64,000 nt of DNA from Notamacropus eugenii (taxonomy: Eukaryota > Chordata > Mammalia > Diprotodontia > Macropodidae). Under the pieces are notes generated by a model. It was not told the origin of the DNA and ran no database searches. It saw only the letters and a list, made by a program, of their open reading frames with translations. The translations under genes were made by a program, and so were the position numbers. The stretch is taken from NCBI RefSeq assembly GCF_028372415.1, contig NC_092872.1, positions 517,452,224 to 517,516,223 of the forward strand, written 5' to 3'. Shown one piece after another: positions 36,190 to 47,197 of this stretch (the stretch's first letter is position 1; the number at the start of each line of letters is the position of its first letter).

Positions 36190-36440
36190 AGCTAGGCGGG
36201 ACAGGCTAGAACCCTGGACCTGGAGTGAGGAAGGCCTGAGTTCAAGCATCTCTTCAGATCCTAACTGTAATCTTGGGCAAGTCGCTTCACTTCTGCCTGC
36301 CTCAGTTTCCTCAGCCATAAAATGGGGATAATAACAGCAACGATCACCCAGGTGTGAGGGTTGTTTTGAGGAGAAAATAAGATGAAATCTGTAAAAATGT
36401 GTTGAAAACCTTGAAGTGCTATGTTAATTATTATTACAGG
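36190..36440 (+). repeat. tRNA-derived SINE with MIR-type tail
   Basis: 'ggcagagctaggcgggacag', 'ggcctgagttcaagcatctc', 'gtaatcttgggcaagtcgct', 'cctcagccataaaatgggga', 'gggttgttttgaggag', 'tattattacagg' end. L2 sequence resumes on both sides. Confidence 0.8.
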
Positions 36441-36619
36441 CAAGGGGAGTGTGTTTCAGGTAGGGGGCATGCCCACTGCAAAGACATGGAGATGGGAGAT
36501 GGAGTGTCATCTATGAAGATCAGAGATTTGGCTGGATCAGAGTGTGAGAAAAGGAATAATGTCCAGTAAGGATGAAAAGATAGGTTGGGGCCAGGTTATG
36601 TAACAGAGGAACTGATATT

Positions 36620-37285
36620 TTAGCCTAGAGGCACAGATAATAAGTAGGAAGTTGGACATGAACCAGGCCTTCAAACTCCAAAACCATTGCTCTTGCCCTA
36701 TGATCCTTTCTCCATGGAAAGTAGAAATCTGCCTTATGTTCTCATCGGACCACGTGAGGGAAGAAAGCATGCATGAGCCTAAAGAGTTGAAAAATGAGGC
36801 AGGATGCTTTGTTGACACTAGAAAAGCCAGTCCAAAGCTGTGTTCCTCATAGAGCAACTGCCTCTCCCAGGAGGTTGGTCATCTGCCTTCCCTGATGAAC
36901 CTGGTAGTTAAGAACTAGGGAAATACTTTATGGGATGGTGTACGGTTTAATGGATCTGGGAAATCGGAGCCAGGAGTATCCCAAGGAGCCTGCAGCTAAG
37001 ACACAGGAAAAGTCATTAGAGAACTGCCCAGCAGGATCCAACGACTCAATGGGAAATGCTCAGGTCAGAAATGTGGCAAAGGTCACCTTATCTATTGCCC
37101 AGGCTCCAAGCACAATGGCCTTCGTCCGGCTCCTCACATACCACACTCCCTTTCTGTGTCTTTGCACTGGCTTTAGGGAAGTCACATCTGCCCCTCGGTT
37201 TTCTCCTTTGTAGTATGAGGGGTTATTAGATGATCTCTAAGGGCTTATGCAGCTCTACTGTTTTATTTGAGAAGCTAGGTGACAT
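36620..37285. other. Unassigned intergenic DNA
   Basis: Mostly non-repetitive as far as I can tell. A short MIR-like piece is at 37140-37250 ('ttgcactggctttagggaag', 'gatgatctctaagggc'). Open frames at 36652-36857 and 36935-37213 resemble no protein I know. Confidence 0.4.
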
Positions 37286-37440
37286 GTGCGACCCCCCAAC
37301 TTATCTCCAGCCCTCAGACCTCCCTCCCCCTGTTTCTTTCAAGACGAAGCTCAAGCATAACTTTCTATGTGAAGCCTTTCTTGATTCTTATAGCTACCAG
37401 TGCTTCTCCACCAAAATACCTTGTATTTATATGTATTTTT
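37285..37440 (+). mobile_element. L2 LINE 3' fragment, sense
   Basis: 'ctttcaagacgaagctcaag', 'tttctatgtgaagcctttct', 'taccttgtatttat' is the sense L2 3' region. It joins an antisense L2 head to head at 37440. Confidence 0.65.
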
Positions 37441-38150
37441 CATATATTGATACAAGGTATCCCAACTATGTACCAAGCACTGTGCTGATATAGGAAGAAA
37501 GGAAAAAGACAGATGCTGCTCCCAAGGAGATAGAAGTCTAATGGGAGAGAAAACGTAGACAACTATGTACAAACAAGCCATTTTTGCTTTTCGTTGTTCA
37601 GTCCTTTCTGCCTCTTTGAGGGAGTCATTCGAGGTAAGGCTGGAGCCAGGTTATAAGAATTTAGATGGTAAACAGATGAGTTTATATTTGGTTCTCAAGG
37701 GGGAAGGGAGTCACTGGAGGTTATTGAGTGATGTGCTCAAACCCATGCTTTAGAAACATCATTTTGGCATTTGGGTTGATGATGAATTAGAGAGGGAAGA
37801 GAACTGAGGCAGGAGACCGATTAATAGACGATTTTTTACAAGCGAGTTTATGGTGACTCAAACTAGGAAGTTGGTTGTGTGAGTAGAGAGAAAGGATGGA
37901 TGGGAGAGGTGTTGTGGAAACATAAATGGTAAGATTTGGCAAGTGGTTAGGGAAAGTGGGGAACTGAGGATGAAGCTGAGACTTTAAACCTTAGTGAGTG
38001 GGAGGATGGTGGTACCTTCAACAGTCATAGGGATGTTTGGAAGAGGGGTATGTTTGAGGTGAAAGATGAATTTTATTTTGGACATGTTGAGGTTTGAGAT
38101 AGCTTTAGGAGATCCAGTTGGGGATGGGCAGTAGACATGTGGTGATACAA
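37440..38150 (-). mobile_element. L2 LINE, long antisense fragment
   Basis: Reverse of an L2 3' half: 'ctatgtaccaagcactgtgc', 'gagccaggttataag', 'gggagtcactggaggttatt', 'gaggcaggagaccgattaat', 'ggatggtggtaccttcaaca', 'tattttggacatgttgaggt'. The last is the reverse of the 'xxNMSKTE' coding region after the reverse-transcriptase domain. Heavily mutated. Confidence 0.82.
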
Positions 38151-38289
38151 GACTAGAGCTCTACTAACATCTTCCTCCAATACCTCATTATGATCAGAAG
38201 GTGACTCAGGATTCTCAAAGGCTTTGTCAGCAGAGTCCAACCTCTGCTACATCTTATTAAGCTAGAAAGTTTTCAAGAAGCACTTGAGG

Positions 38290-38565
38290 TAACTTGGTAG
38301 GTGATGCAGTGAACTGTGCACTGGGCCAAGAGTCAAGAAGACCTGAGTTCAAATCTAGCCATAGATACAACCTAACTGTATGACCTTGGATAAATCATTT
38401 AACCTCTGTTTGCCTCAGCTTCCTCACCTATAAAATGGGAATAAAAATAGCACCTACTTCACAGGGTTGTTATGAAGATCAAATGAAATGTTTTGTAAAG
38501 CATAATTTAGTACAGTTCCTGGCACATAGTAGGCACTGTATAAATGTTAGCTATTAGCATTATGT
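38290..38565 (+). repeat. tRNA-derived SINE with MIR-type tail
   Basis: 'acttggtaggtgatgcagtg', 'agacctgagttcaaatctag', 'tgcctcagcttcctcaccta', 'cttcacagggttgttatgaa', 'ggcacatagtaggcactgta'. Full length, + strand. Confidence 0.85.
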
Positions 38566-38689
38566 ATCTTATTAAGACTATGACTGTTGTCCAAAGACCA
38601 GCCTCGCTAAGTGTGGAAAGGTTGATCCCAAAGGGATGATTTTTTTTTTTTACCACAGAAACTTATGAAAACTGACTTCTAAGGTTTGG

Positions 38690-39570
38690 GGATATAACAC
38701 TGAATAAGAATAAATGTAAAGTTTTACACTTGGGCTCAAATAATCAATTTCACAAGACAAGGAGACATGGTTAGGCAGAAGTTCCTCTAGCTTTAGTAGA
38801 CTTCAAGATCACTGAGTCAACAGTGCGTTATGACAGTCAAGAACACTGATGTAATGTTAGGCTCTCCATTTAGGAGGTGGTAGTCCTGGTCAGGCCTCCT
38901 CTGGGGTACAGTGTTTAGTTCTGTGCACCCTCATTTAGAAAGGACACTGAGAAGTTGGAGAGCACCCAGATGAGGGCAAGCAGGAGGGTAAAGGGCCTCA
39001 AATTCCTTCCCTATAAGGATCAGTTGAAGGAACTGGGATTGTACAGCCTGAAGATTTATGGGGGAACATGATAGCTATCTTCAAGATAATTTAAAGGACT
39101 ATCACAGGGAAGGGGAATTAGACTTGTTCTCCTTGGTTCCCAGAGGATAGAACTGGGAAAAACTGGTGGAAGTTATGAAGAGGCAGATTTAGGCACTGTG
39201 AAGGGAAAATATCCTAACAATTATTTTTTTGTTGTTGTTCATGTCCAACACTTTGTGATTCCGTTTGGGGTTTTCTTGGTAAAGATACTGAAGTGGTTTG
39301 CCATTTCCTTCTCCAGCTCATTTTACATATAAGGAAATCAAGGCAAACAAGGTTAAGTGACTTGCCCAGGTTCACACAGCTAATAAGTGTCTGAGGTCAG
39401 ATTTGAACTCAGGAACTCTTCCTAACTCCAAGTCCAGTGTTCTATTCACAGGACCACCTAGCTGCCCAACAAGTATAGCTTTGCACAATGGAATGGCCTG
39501 CCTCGACCAACTGTGGGTTCCTCCTCTTTGGAGGTCCTTAAGCAAAGGTTGTATGAGTATTCTCCACCCT
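38690..39570 (+). mobile_element. CR1/L3 LINE 3' region, sense, split by a SINE
   Basis: Pieces 38690-39225 and 39469-39570. Hallmarks: 'acacttgggctcaaataatc', 'ctcctctggggtacagtgtt', 'gatcagttgaaggaactggg', 'gatagctatcttcaagataa', and after the SINE 'tggaatggcctgcctcgacc' and 'ggaggtccttaagcaaaggt', the usual CR1/L3 3' end. The antisense Mar-1 SINE sits between them. Confidence 0.82.
39226..39468 (-). repeat. Mar-1-like SINE, antisense
   Basis: 'gttgttgttcatgtccaaca', 'ttggggttttcttggtaaag', 'ccttctccagctcattttac', core and head to 'accacctagctgccc'. Flanks 'cctaacaatta' and 'cccaacaagta' look like a short imperfect target duplication within the CR1/L3. Confidence 0.88.
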
Positions 39571-39709
39571 CTAAAGGCTTTCACTTGACCCTGTCTCTAC
39601 CCCCTAGATCTCTCTTGCATTTTTGCAGCCAAATTCCTAGAAAAAAAAAGTTGCTTACTTTTACTGTCTCCACTTTCTATGAATTCACTCCACTCACTCT
39701 ACGTTGTAG

Positions 39710-39945
39710 CTGGCATTAGTGGAGAACTGGACATGGAGAAAGGAAGACCTGAATTCAAATCCTACCTCAGATACTTTGCTAACTGTGTGACCCTGAATAA
39801 CTCATTTCTTTCAGCCTCAATTTCCTTATCTGTAAAATGGGGAAAGTAATAGTCCCTTTTTCACAGCATTGTTGTGAGATATGAGATATCATAGAGAAAG
39901 CATTTTGCAAATATTCAAGCACTATTCAAATGCTAGCTGATTGTG
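39710..39945 (+). repeat. tRNA-derived SINE with MIR-type tail
   Basis: 'gtagctggcattagtggaga', 'gacctgaattcaaatcctac', 'ctgtgtgaccctgaataact', 'cagcattgttgtgagata', ending near 'ctagctgattg'. 39945-40370 beyond it is mostly unassigned. Confidence 0.75.
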
Positions 39946-40369
39946 ATCATGGTGGAGATAAGATTCTTGGTCAGGCCTGGAATAGAATAGATGGTTTCTA
40001 AGATCCCTTCTATCTCTGAGATTCTGTGAACCTGTCCAGGGAAGGAGTGACCATCCAGATGAAATTACAGATCTTTTGAAAGTATTCAAGTTAAGTGTGT
40101 TTAAAATCTGAGCTAAATTAAGGCCATAAAGGTTCAGAGAGGAAAGAACAAAGGAGCTTGGAGTCATCAGGGAAGGCTTCACGGAGGAAGTGGGACTGGA
40201 GGCAGATGACCAGCTGGTACTTTCAGAACTTTGCTCTAGTGGGTGTGGGGTGATGACCAGAGTGCGGAGGCTGTAGCCAGGGCTTCCATCCCCACGGTCA
40301 GGCTGATTTGCTTTGATTCCTACAGGATTGGATTCCTGCCTCAGAAACTTAATAGGTGTGGAATCCATG

Positions 40370-41470
40370 GGTGAGTGACTTAGCTTGTCAAAACCACAGT
40401 GTTTTTAATCTATCAAATGAGAAGGATGATAATATCCTTTTTTTTTTTTACTGCCTTCCTTATGGTTTTTTTGTGAGGAAAGTCCTCTTCAAACCATATA
40501 TCTATGAGTTAGTATAGTACCCTGTTTGGGTTTTAAAGGGCCCCATAGTGGGCTCTGTTTTGTGTTTCAGGTAAAGCTTGGGCCAGGTGAACCTGTAAGG
40601 TGTTTTCCACCCCTGAAATTACATAATTCTGTTTCTATAACTAGCTGAATCCCTTTCAGGATGAGAAAAGTTCTTATGGTTTGGTCTGGTTTTTACACAT
40701 CTGTAATCTTTTATAGATGTAAATCTTCTACAGATGTAATGTAAATCTTTAACAGATGTAATCTCCACTGGAGAAGGAAATGACAAACCTCTCCTGTATC
40801 TTTCCCAAAAAAACCCCACAGTCAGTATAGTCTATGTGGTCACAAAGAATCAGACATGACTGAAGAAATCTTTTTAAAGTTTTTTTTTTTTATTCTGAAC
40901 CTAAAAACACCAAATTACACAAGCATTTCCACACAAAAAAGAACAGAATGAAATTGTGATCATCTATCATACAGGCTTACTTTTCCTTTTCAGTATATAA
41001 TAAATTCAATGTATCTTTCAAAGTTGTTCTATTTGTCTATGTTTCCTTCTGTTCTCTTTTGTGCATTTAGGAAAATGCTTCGATGACATTGTTCCATTTT
41101 CTTTCTGGTTTTTAAAAAAAATACCCCTTCTCATTGGAAAGAGAAAAAAAGAAAAAGAAATCTCTTGTAACAAGTATGCATGGCGCAGCAAAACAGATTC
41201 TTACATTGCCCAGATCTGAAAATGTACGTCTCATTGTGTATTTTGTGGCCGACAACTCTGTCTGGAGATAAAGGGATGTATAGTCAAACAGGGAGTTGGA
41301 CCAGTCACATAGCAAGATGGAGAGATAACCAACTGGCAGTGCTTGCGCTCCATGAGTATACTTGAAATGATTATTTATTAAAATGATTAATTTTTAATAT
41401 CTAAAATACCAAAATTTAAAATTAATATTTAATATTTTAATATCGGAAATTCTTAAAATGCCAGGTGAGT
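40370..41470. other. Intergenic DNA with one Mar-1 tail and AT-rich unassigned DNA
   Basis: 40745-40865 (+) is a Mar-1-like tail ('ctggagaaggaaatgacaaa', 'cacaaagaatcagacatgac'). 40880-41110 is AT-rich and looks like an old LINE 3'UTR without a clear family. 41200-41470 and 40440-40740 show nothing assignable; short 'cagatgtaat' repeats lie near 40700-40760. Confidence 0.45.
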
Positions 41471-42400
41471 GGGCACTCTGTGGCAAGTTTTTCCAAATGG
41501 ATTTTATTTCTATTATATGTTATCTATATATTATTTCTATTTTATATATTTATATAGTATATTAATTTCTATGTTATTATTGATATATCTCTATATATTT
41601 ATACCACCTAGATTTCCTCCTGTATCTCTCTCCTTTCTAGAGAATCATCTTTTAACAAATATTTTCTTTAAAAGATAAAGAGAAAAAATTTCTTTAAAAC
41701 TTATCAATGCATTGGAAAAAATGATGTTATATGTAATGTTCCACAACCAAAGACCTCAGATCTCTGCAAAGGAGAAGGAGAAGTGTTTTCTCATATTTCT
41801 TCTTTGAGGACAAGCTTATTATTTACAATTTCCCAAGAGTTTGAATTGTTTTGTGGCTGTCCTTTCCATTTACATTGCTGTAACCATTATGTATATTGTT
41901 TTCCTGGTTCTTATTACTTCACTTTGCATCAGTTCATAGAAGTCTTTCCAAGTTTCTTTATTATTATATTCATCACTCCTATTGTTTCTCAAAGAACAAT
42001 AGTATTCCATTATATATGTAGATGTGTGTGTATATGTGTATGACTACACAAATTGTGGCATATATGTGTATTTATATATGTAGCTAAACAAATTGTGGTA
42101 TATATATGTATATGGTATGTATGTTTGTGTGTGTGTGTATACATGTATGCACACACACCACAACTTCAGAATGGATTTTATATAACATATGTGCAGTTAT
42201 ATAACTTAGATTTTCTCCTGTATCCCTTTTCCTCCCAGGGAATCATATGTTATGACAAATAAATTTTTAAAAAGATAGAGAAAAAAAATTCAGTAAAACT
42301 GATCAATACATTGGAAAAAATGACATTCTATGTAATGTTTCACAACCATGGACCTCCCATGGAACATTATTCAACTTCTGAAATACGTCACTTTGTATCT
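41470..42400 (-). mobile_element. Old L1 3'UTR with ~155-bp internal direct duplication
   Basis: 41607-41762 and 42205-42360 are two diverged copies of the same L1 3'UTR piece (shared 'gcattggaaaaaatga' core, 'tatgtaatgtt', 'cacaaccaa/tggacctc'). Between them are the ORF2-tail region ('gttttcctggttcttattac', 'ttcactttgcatcagttcat') and TA/TG simple repeats (42015-42160). Either two nested L1 ends or a local duplication. Confidence 0.65.
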
Positions 42401-42424
42401 GCTGCTCTGCCTGTCTTCAAGCTC

Positions 42425-42580
42425 ACAGAACAAGATGCCTCTGTACACTTGGAGTTGCAGTACCCACTTATAAGGTCTGTGTGACATTGCATTAACCACT
42501 CTGGGCCTCATTTCCTCATCTGTACAATGAGGGGTCTGAGTTAGCTGATCTGCAACAGCTATGACTCTATGGTCCAAGAT
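42425..42580 (+). repeat. MIR-like SINE tail
   Basis: 'gtctgtgtgacattgcatta', 'cctcatttcctcatctgtac', 'gatctgcaacagctatgac'. 5' part missing. 42580-42650 carries nothing assignable. Confidence 0.65.
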
Positions 42581-42649
42581 AGCAGAAAATAACTAGTGAT
42601 ACCAGACAGTATATGATTAGTGCCAACTCGTTGGCACAGAATGTCAGTG

Positions 42650-43020
42650 CTATAAAAGGTCAGAGGAAAGATTCCTGTCAACTGTGCAAATCAGGGAAGG
42701 CTTCCTGAACAAGACAGGTCTTAAGCTGGGCCTCAAGAAATGATCAGGGATTGGGGAAGCAGAGAGGAGGTGGAAAGAAGGGGATCAATGCACCAGCAGG
42801 AGAAACAGTGTGAGGACCAAAGTAGAGGCAAGAATGATGAACATAGAGACAGAGGACAGTAAGAAAGGAGGTCAGTCTGGTTAGTAAGTTAGTCAGTCAA
42901 CAAGCACTAATTAATCATCTACCATATGCCAGGTACTGTGCTAAACGCTGGAGGTAAAAGGAAATGCAAAAGGCAGTCTCTGCTTCTCTTGGTGATAGGT
43001 ATTATGGGGAGGGGAGAGAG
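42650..43020 (-). mobile_element. L2 LINE fragments, antisense (two copies)
   Basis: 42665-42885 is an internal L2 piece ('gggaaggcttcctgaacaag', 'taagctgggcctcaagaaat'). 42890-43010 is a separate antisense 3' end ('caacaagcactaattaatca', 'tgccaggtactgtgctaaac'). Because the end piece lies right of the internal piece, they are different insertions. Confidence 0.75.
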
Positions 43021-43523
43021 ATCAAGTCACATTTTTGTTCCAAATGCCCCCAAGAGTCTAGAGGTAGTTTACATAACTTGCAGAAAAAAAATTCCTTTCA
43101 CATTTAAATTAGAATCCTTTAGCAAAGTGGGCAAGATCCCAGCTCCAACAACCAACCCTTTCAAATTCCTTGGTGAACTAGGAAGATCAGTTCTTTGAAG
43201 CCCAAACCCATGCTCATAGGGTTGTTTATGGGGGCGGTATGTTGACAGAGTCCATATGATATCATGGCAGCCAGATGAAAAAGAGGAAAGAAGAAAGGAT
43301 AAGACAATTGTTTGAATTTTTGGTTTCTATGGAGCAATAAACATCCTAATGTTTGAAAACTGCTTGGGAAACATCTGGATGTTTGGACTTGGGCAACAGA
43401 TATTAAAACACCTGCATGGAAACTGAAATGGAAGCTGAAATTTCCCATTTTTCCAACCAGGTTTTTTGGTGTGGTTTTTTTCTTTAAGGGGGGGAGTTTT
43501 TTCTTTAAGGGGCTTGTAGACAT
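43020..43523. other. Unassigned DNA left of the HAL1
   Basis: No recognised repeat or gene. Two near-identical short pieces 'tttctttaagggg' sit at 43478 and 43500. It ends at the HAL1 target site. Confidence 0.4.
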
Positions 43524-43539
43524 TGTACAGTCAAATTTT

Positions 43540-46310
43540 TTTTGGCATTAATTAATTTATTTAACTTTTAACATTCATTTTCACAAAATTTTGGATTCCA
43601 AATTTTCTCCCCTTTTGTCCCCTCCCCCCACCCCAAAACACTGAGCATTCTAATTGCCCCTATCACCAATCTGCCCTCTCTTCTATCATCCCTCCCTTCC
43701 CTTGTCCCCATCTTCTCTTTTGTCCTGTAGCGCCAGATAACTTTCTATACCCCATTACCTGTATTTCTTATTTTTAGCAGCAAGAACAGTATTCGACAGT
43801 TGTTCCTATAACTTTGAGTTCCAAATTCTCTTCATCCCTTCCTCCCCACCCATTCTCTTTGGGAAGGCAAGCAATTCAATATAGACCATATCTGTGTAGT
43901 TTTGCAAATGACTTCCATAATAGTTGTGTTGTGTAAGACTAACTATATTTCCCTCCATCCTATCCTGCCCCCCATTGCTTCTATTCTCTCTTTTGATCCT
44001 GTCCCTCCCCAAGAATGTTGACTTCAGATTGCTCCCTCCTCCCATTGCCCTCCCTTCCATCTTCCCCCCTACCCTGCTTAACCCCTTCTCCCCCACTTTC
44101 CTGTATTGTAAAATAGGTTTTCATACCAAAATGAGTATGCATTTTATTCCTTCCTTTAGTGGAATGTGATGAGAGTAAACTTCATGTTTTCTCTCACCTC
44201 CCCTCTTTTTCCCTCCACTAAAAAGTCTTTTGCTTGCCTCTTTTATGAGAGAATTTGCCCCATTCCATTTCTCCCTTTCTCTTCCCAATATATTTCTCTC
44301 TCACCACTTAATTTCATTTTTTTAAGATATGATCCCATCCTATTCAATTCACTCTGTGCTCTCTGTCTCTGTGTGTGTGTGTGTGTGTGTATGTGTGTGT
44401 GTGTGTGTAATCCCACCTACTACCCAGAAACTGAAAAGTTTGAAGAGTTACAAATATTGTCTTTCCATGTAGGAATGTAAACAGTTCAACTTTAGTAAGT
44501 CCCTTATGACTTCTCTTTGTTGTTTCCCTTTTCATGCTTCTCTTCATTCTTGTGTTTGAAAGTCTAATTTTCTTTTCAGCTCTTGTCTTTTTATCAAGAA
44601 TGCTTGAAAGTCCTCTATTTCATTGAAAGACCATTTTTCCCCCTGAAGTATTATACTCAGTTTTGCTGGATAGGTGATTCTTGATTTTAGTCCTAGTTCC
44701 TTTGACTTCTGGAATATCATATTCCATGCCCTTCAGTCCCTTAATGTAGAAGCTGCTAGATCTTGTGTTATCCTGATTGTATTTCCACAATACTTGAATT
44801 ATTTGTTTCTAACTGCTTGCAATATTTTTTCCTTGACCAGCGAACTCTGGAATTTGGCCACAATGTTCCTAGGACTTTCTCTTTTTGGATCTCTTTCAGG
44901 AGGTGATTGGTGGATTCCTTGAATACTTATTTTGCCCTCTGGTTCTAGAATCTCAGGGCAGTTTTCCTTGATAATTTCATGAAAGATGATGTCTAGGCTC
45001 TTTTTTTGATCATGGCTTTCAGGTAGTCCCATAATTTTTAAATTGTCTCTCCTGGATCTATTTTCCAGGTCAGTTGTTTTTCCCATGAGATATTTCACAT
45101 TATCTTCCATTTTTTCATTCTTTTGGTTTTGTTTTATGATTTCTTGGTCATAAAGTCATTAGCCTCCATCTGTTCCATTCTCATTTTGAAAGAACTATTT
45201 TCTTCAGTGAGCTTTTGGACCTCCTTTTTAATTTGGCTAATTCTGCTTTTGAAAGCATTCTTCTCCTCATTGGCTTTTTGACCCTCTTTTGCCAATTGAG
45301 TTATCCTATTTTTCAAGGTGTTATTTTCTTCAGCATTTTTTTGGGTCTCCTTTAGCAGGGTGTTGACCTGCTTTTCATGCTTTTCTTGCATCTCTCTCAT
45401 TTCTCTTCCCAGTTTTTCCTCCACCTCTCTAACTTGATTTTCAAAATCCTTTTTGAGCTCTTCCATGGCCTGAGCCCATTGAATATTTATTTTGGATGTT
45501 TGGGATACAGAAGCCTTGAATTCTATGTCTTTCTCTGATGGTAAGCATTGTTCTTCCTCATCAGAAAGGAAGGGAGGAGATATCTGTTCACCAAGAAAGT
45601 AACCTTCTATGGTCTTATTTTTTTTCTCTTTTCTGGGCATTTTCCCAGCCAGTGACTTGACTTCTGAGCTTCCTCTTCACACCCACCTTGCCTCCAGATC
45701 TGCCCAGCCAGGGCTTGGGGTCTGAGATTCAAATGCTGCTTCCCAGCCTCAGGGCTTTGGGTGGGGGGCAGGGCTGCTATTCAGTGTGAGATTAAGTTCA
45801 GGTGCTCAGGTGGAGGCAGGGCCATGGCATGGGCTCAGTTCCCTCAGGGGATTTATGTGGAAACCTTCAACAATGGATCTAAGCTCCTGCCTGCTTTGGG
45901 AGCCCCTGTCTGCTGCCGCCTCTGCTGCTGCTTCCTGAGGGGGCCTGAGTTATGGCGGACACCCCACTCCCCTCTCGCCAGCCAAAGAGACTCTATCACT
46001 GACCTTTGGTGCCTGTGGGTGAAGGGACCTGTGCAGCTGCTGGAGATTCCATCCCTGAAGCCTGCTCGGATCTGCTCCTCTTGGTGCTGCATGGCTGAGG
46101 CAGGGCTGGGCTCTGCTCTGGGTCCAGTGCACGACGGACCTTTGGTGTTGGTTTTTCAGGTCTCTCTGGAACAGAAATCTCCTGTGCTCCATTGTTCTGT
46201 GGCTTCTGCTGCTCCCGAATTTGTTGGGAGTTCTTTACAGGTATTTTATGAGCTGTGGGTTCAGAGCTAGCATATGTGTATCTTTCTACTCTGCCATCTT
46301 GGCTCCTCCC
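43540..46310 (-). mobile_element. Full-length HAL1 (half-L1) retroposon
   Basis: An exact 16-bp duplication, TGTACAGTCAAATTTT, flanks it at 43524-43539 and 46311-46326. The 5' end (46310, read on minus) is GGAGGAGCCAAGATGGCAGAG-like, a classic L1 start. A GC-rich 5'UTR covers 45641-46310. ORF1 starts at 45640: MPRKEKKNK, then a coiled coil with about 21-residue repeats (NTLKNRITQL, NAFKSRISQI, SSFKMRMEQM). After a frame break, 44799-45110 gives the RRM part (GLPESHDQKKSLDIIFHEII), and the C-terminal domain continues to about 44500 (YPAKLS-type motif in another frame). No ORF2 follows: about 950 bp of 3'UTR, with a (GT)n at 44370-44409, leads to a short A-tail. Total 2.77 kb. Confidence 0.9.
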
Positions 46311-46522
46311 TGTACAGTCAAATTTTAAGTTTGTTTAAATTATATACATATATATATTTTAACTGAAAAAAAATTTACCTTCTTCCTCTCCCTCTCCCCA
46401 AAATGAGAATGAAAGAACATATAACCCTGGTTACAAATACATATACAGTCAAGCAAAACACATATCCTCACTGGCCATGTCCAAATATATATATATGTAT
46501 ATGTATACACACACTCATACAT

Positions 46523-46832
46523 GGGGCAGCTAGGTGGTAGAACACCACTACAGGAGTCAGGAGGACCTGAGTTCAAATCTCACCTTAGACACTTGACAAT
46601 CGCTAGCTGTGTAACCTTGGGCAAGTCACTTAACCCCAATTGCCTCATCCTGGGTCATCTCCAGTCATCCTGATGAATATCTGGTCACTGGATTCAGATG
46701 GCTCTGGAGGAGGAGTGAGGCTGGTGACCTGCACAGCCCTCCCTCACTCAAAACAAAGTCAAGTGCAAGTCATGTCATGTCATTATTTCTCTGATGGCAT
46801 GGTCTTCTTTGGCAACGAAGGGCAAACACATG
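46523..46832 (+). repeat. Long marsupial tRNA-derived SINE (WSINE/WALLSI-like)
   Basis: Head 'ggggcagctaggtggtagaa' (a few bases of box A region lost), box B 'gagttcaaatctc', 'cacttaaccccaattgcctc', then the family-specific 3' body ('ccagtcatcctgatgaatat', 'ctggtcactggattcagatg', 'gtgaggctggtgacctgcac'). Ends at 'gcaacgaagggcaaacaca'. It inserted into a (TA/CA) stretch of the same L1 remnant that holds the Mar-1 SINE. The family name is from memory. Confidence 0.85.
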
Positions 46833-46933
46833 CACATATACATGTATATATACATGTGTGTATATATATATATATACATATATGTCTTATTCTGCATTCA
46901 TCTCTCTATCAGCAAGTGTGTAGCATGTTTCAT

Positions 46934-47197
46934 GGGCAGCTAGGTGGTGCAGTGGATAGAACACTGGCCCTGGAATCAGGAGTACCAGAGCTCAAATCCA
47001 GCCTCAGACATTTATTACCTTACTATTTACTTACTAATGTGACCCTGGGCAAGTTACTTAAACCAGTTTGCCTCAGTTCCTCATCTGTAAAATGAGCTGG
47101 AGAAGGAAATGGCAAAGCACTCCTGTATCTCTTCCAAGAAAACCTCAAATGGGATCATAAAAAATTGAATATGACTGGAAAACTGAACAACAATGAA
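46934..47197 (+). repeat. Mar-1-like SINE with exact 12-bp target duplication
   Basis: Full-length tRNA-derived SINE: head 'gggcagctaggtggtgcagt', box B-like 'agctcaaatcc', core 'gtgaccctgggcaagttact', 'tcctcatctgtaaaatgagc', and the BovB-like tail 'ctggagaaggaaatggc', 'catatgactgg' type end. Flanked by AGCATGTTTCAT at 46922-46933 and 47198-47209. It inserted into an antisense L1 remnant. Confidence 0.92.

Larger units (their letters stand above)
35325..36620 (-). mobile_element. L2 LINE, antisense, carrying three SINEs
   Basis: L2 pieces: 35325-35378 ('gcgtttattaaatgactact'), 35617-35774 ('taccaggtgctggggataaa', 'gctgggagcttacattctaa'), 36027-36190 ('gggaggaaggatactggcaa', 'acctgaactgtgtcttaaag') and 36440-36620 ('caaagacatggagatgggag', 'ggggccaggttatgtaacag'). 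An ATAC/ATA simple repeat lies at 35700-35770 and 36033-36070. Confidence 0.8.

Noticed and set aside
39922-40368. 148-codon minus frame
   Set aside because: Covers SINE tail and L2-like antisense sequence; no family resemblance and no gene signals.
45761-46270. 169-codon + frame, the second longest in the window
   Set aside because: It lies antisense in the GC-rich 5'UTR of the HAL1 element and has no similarity to a host protein.
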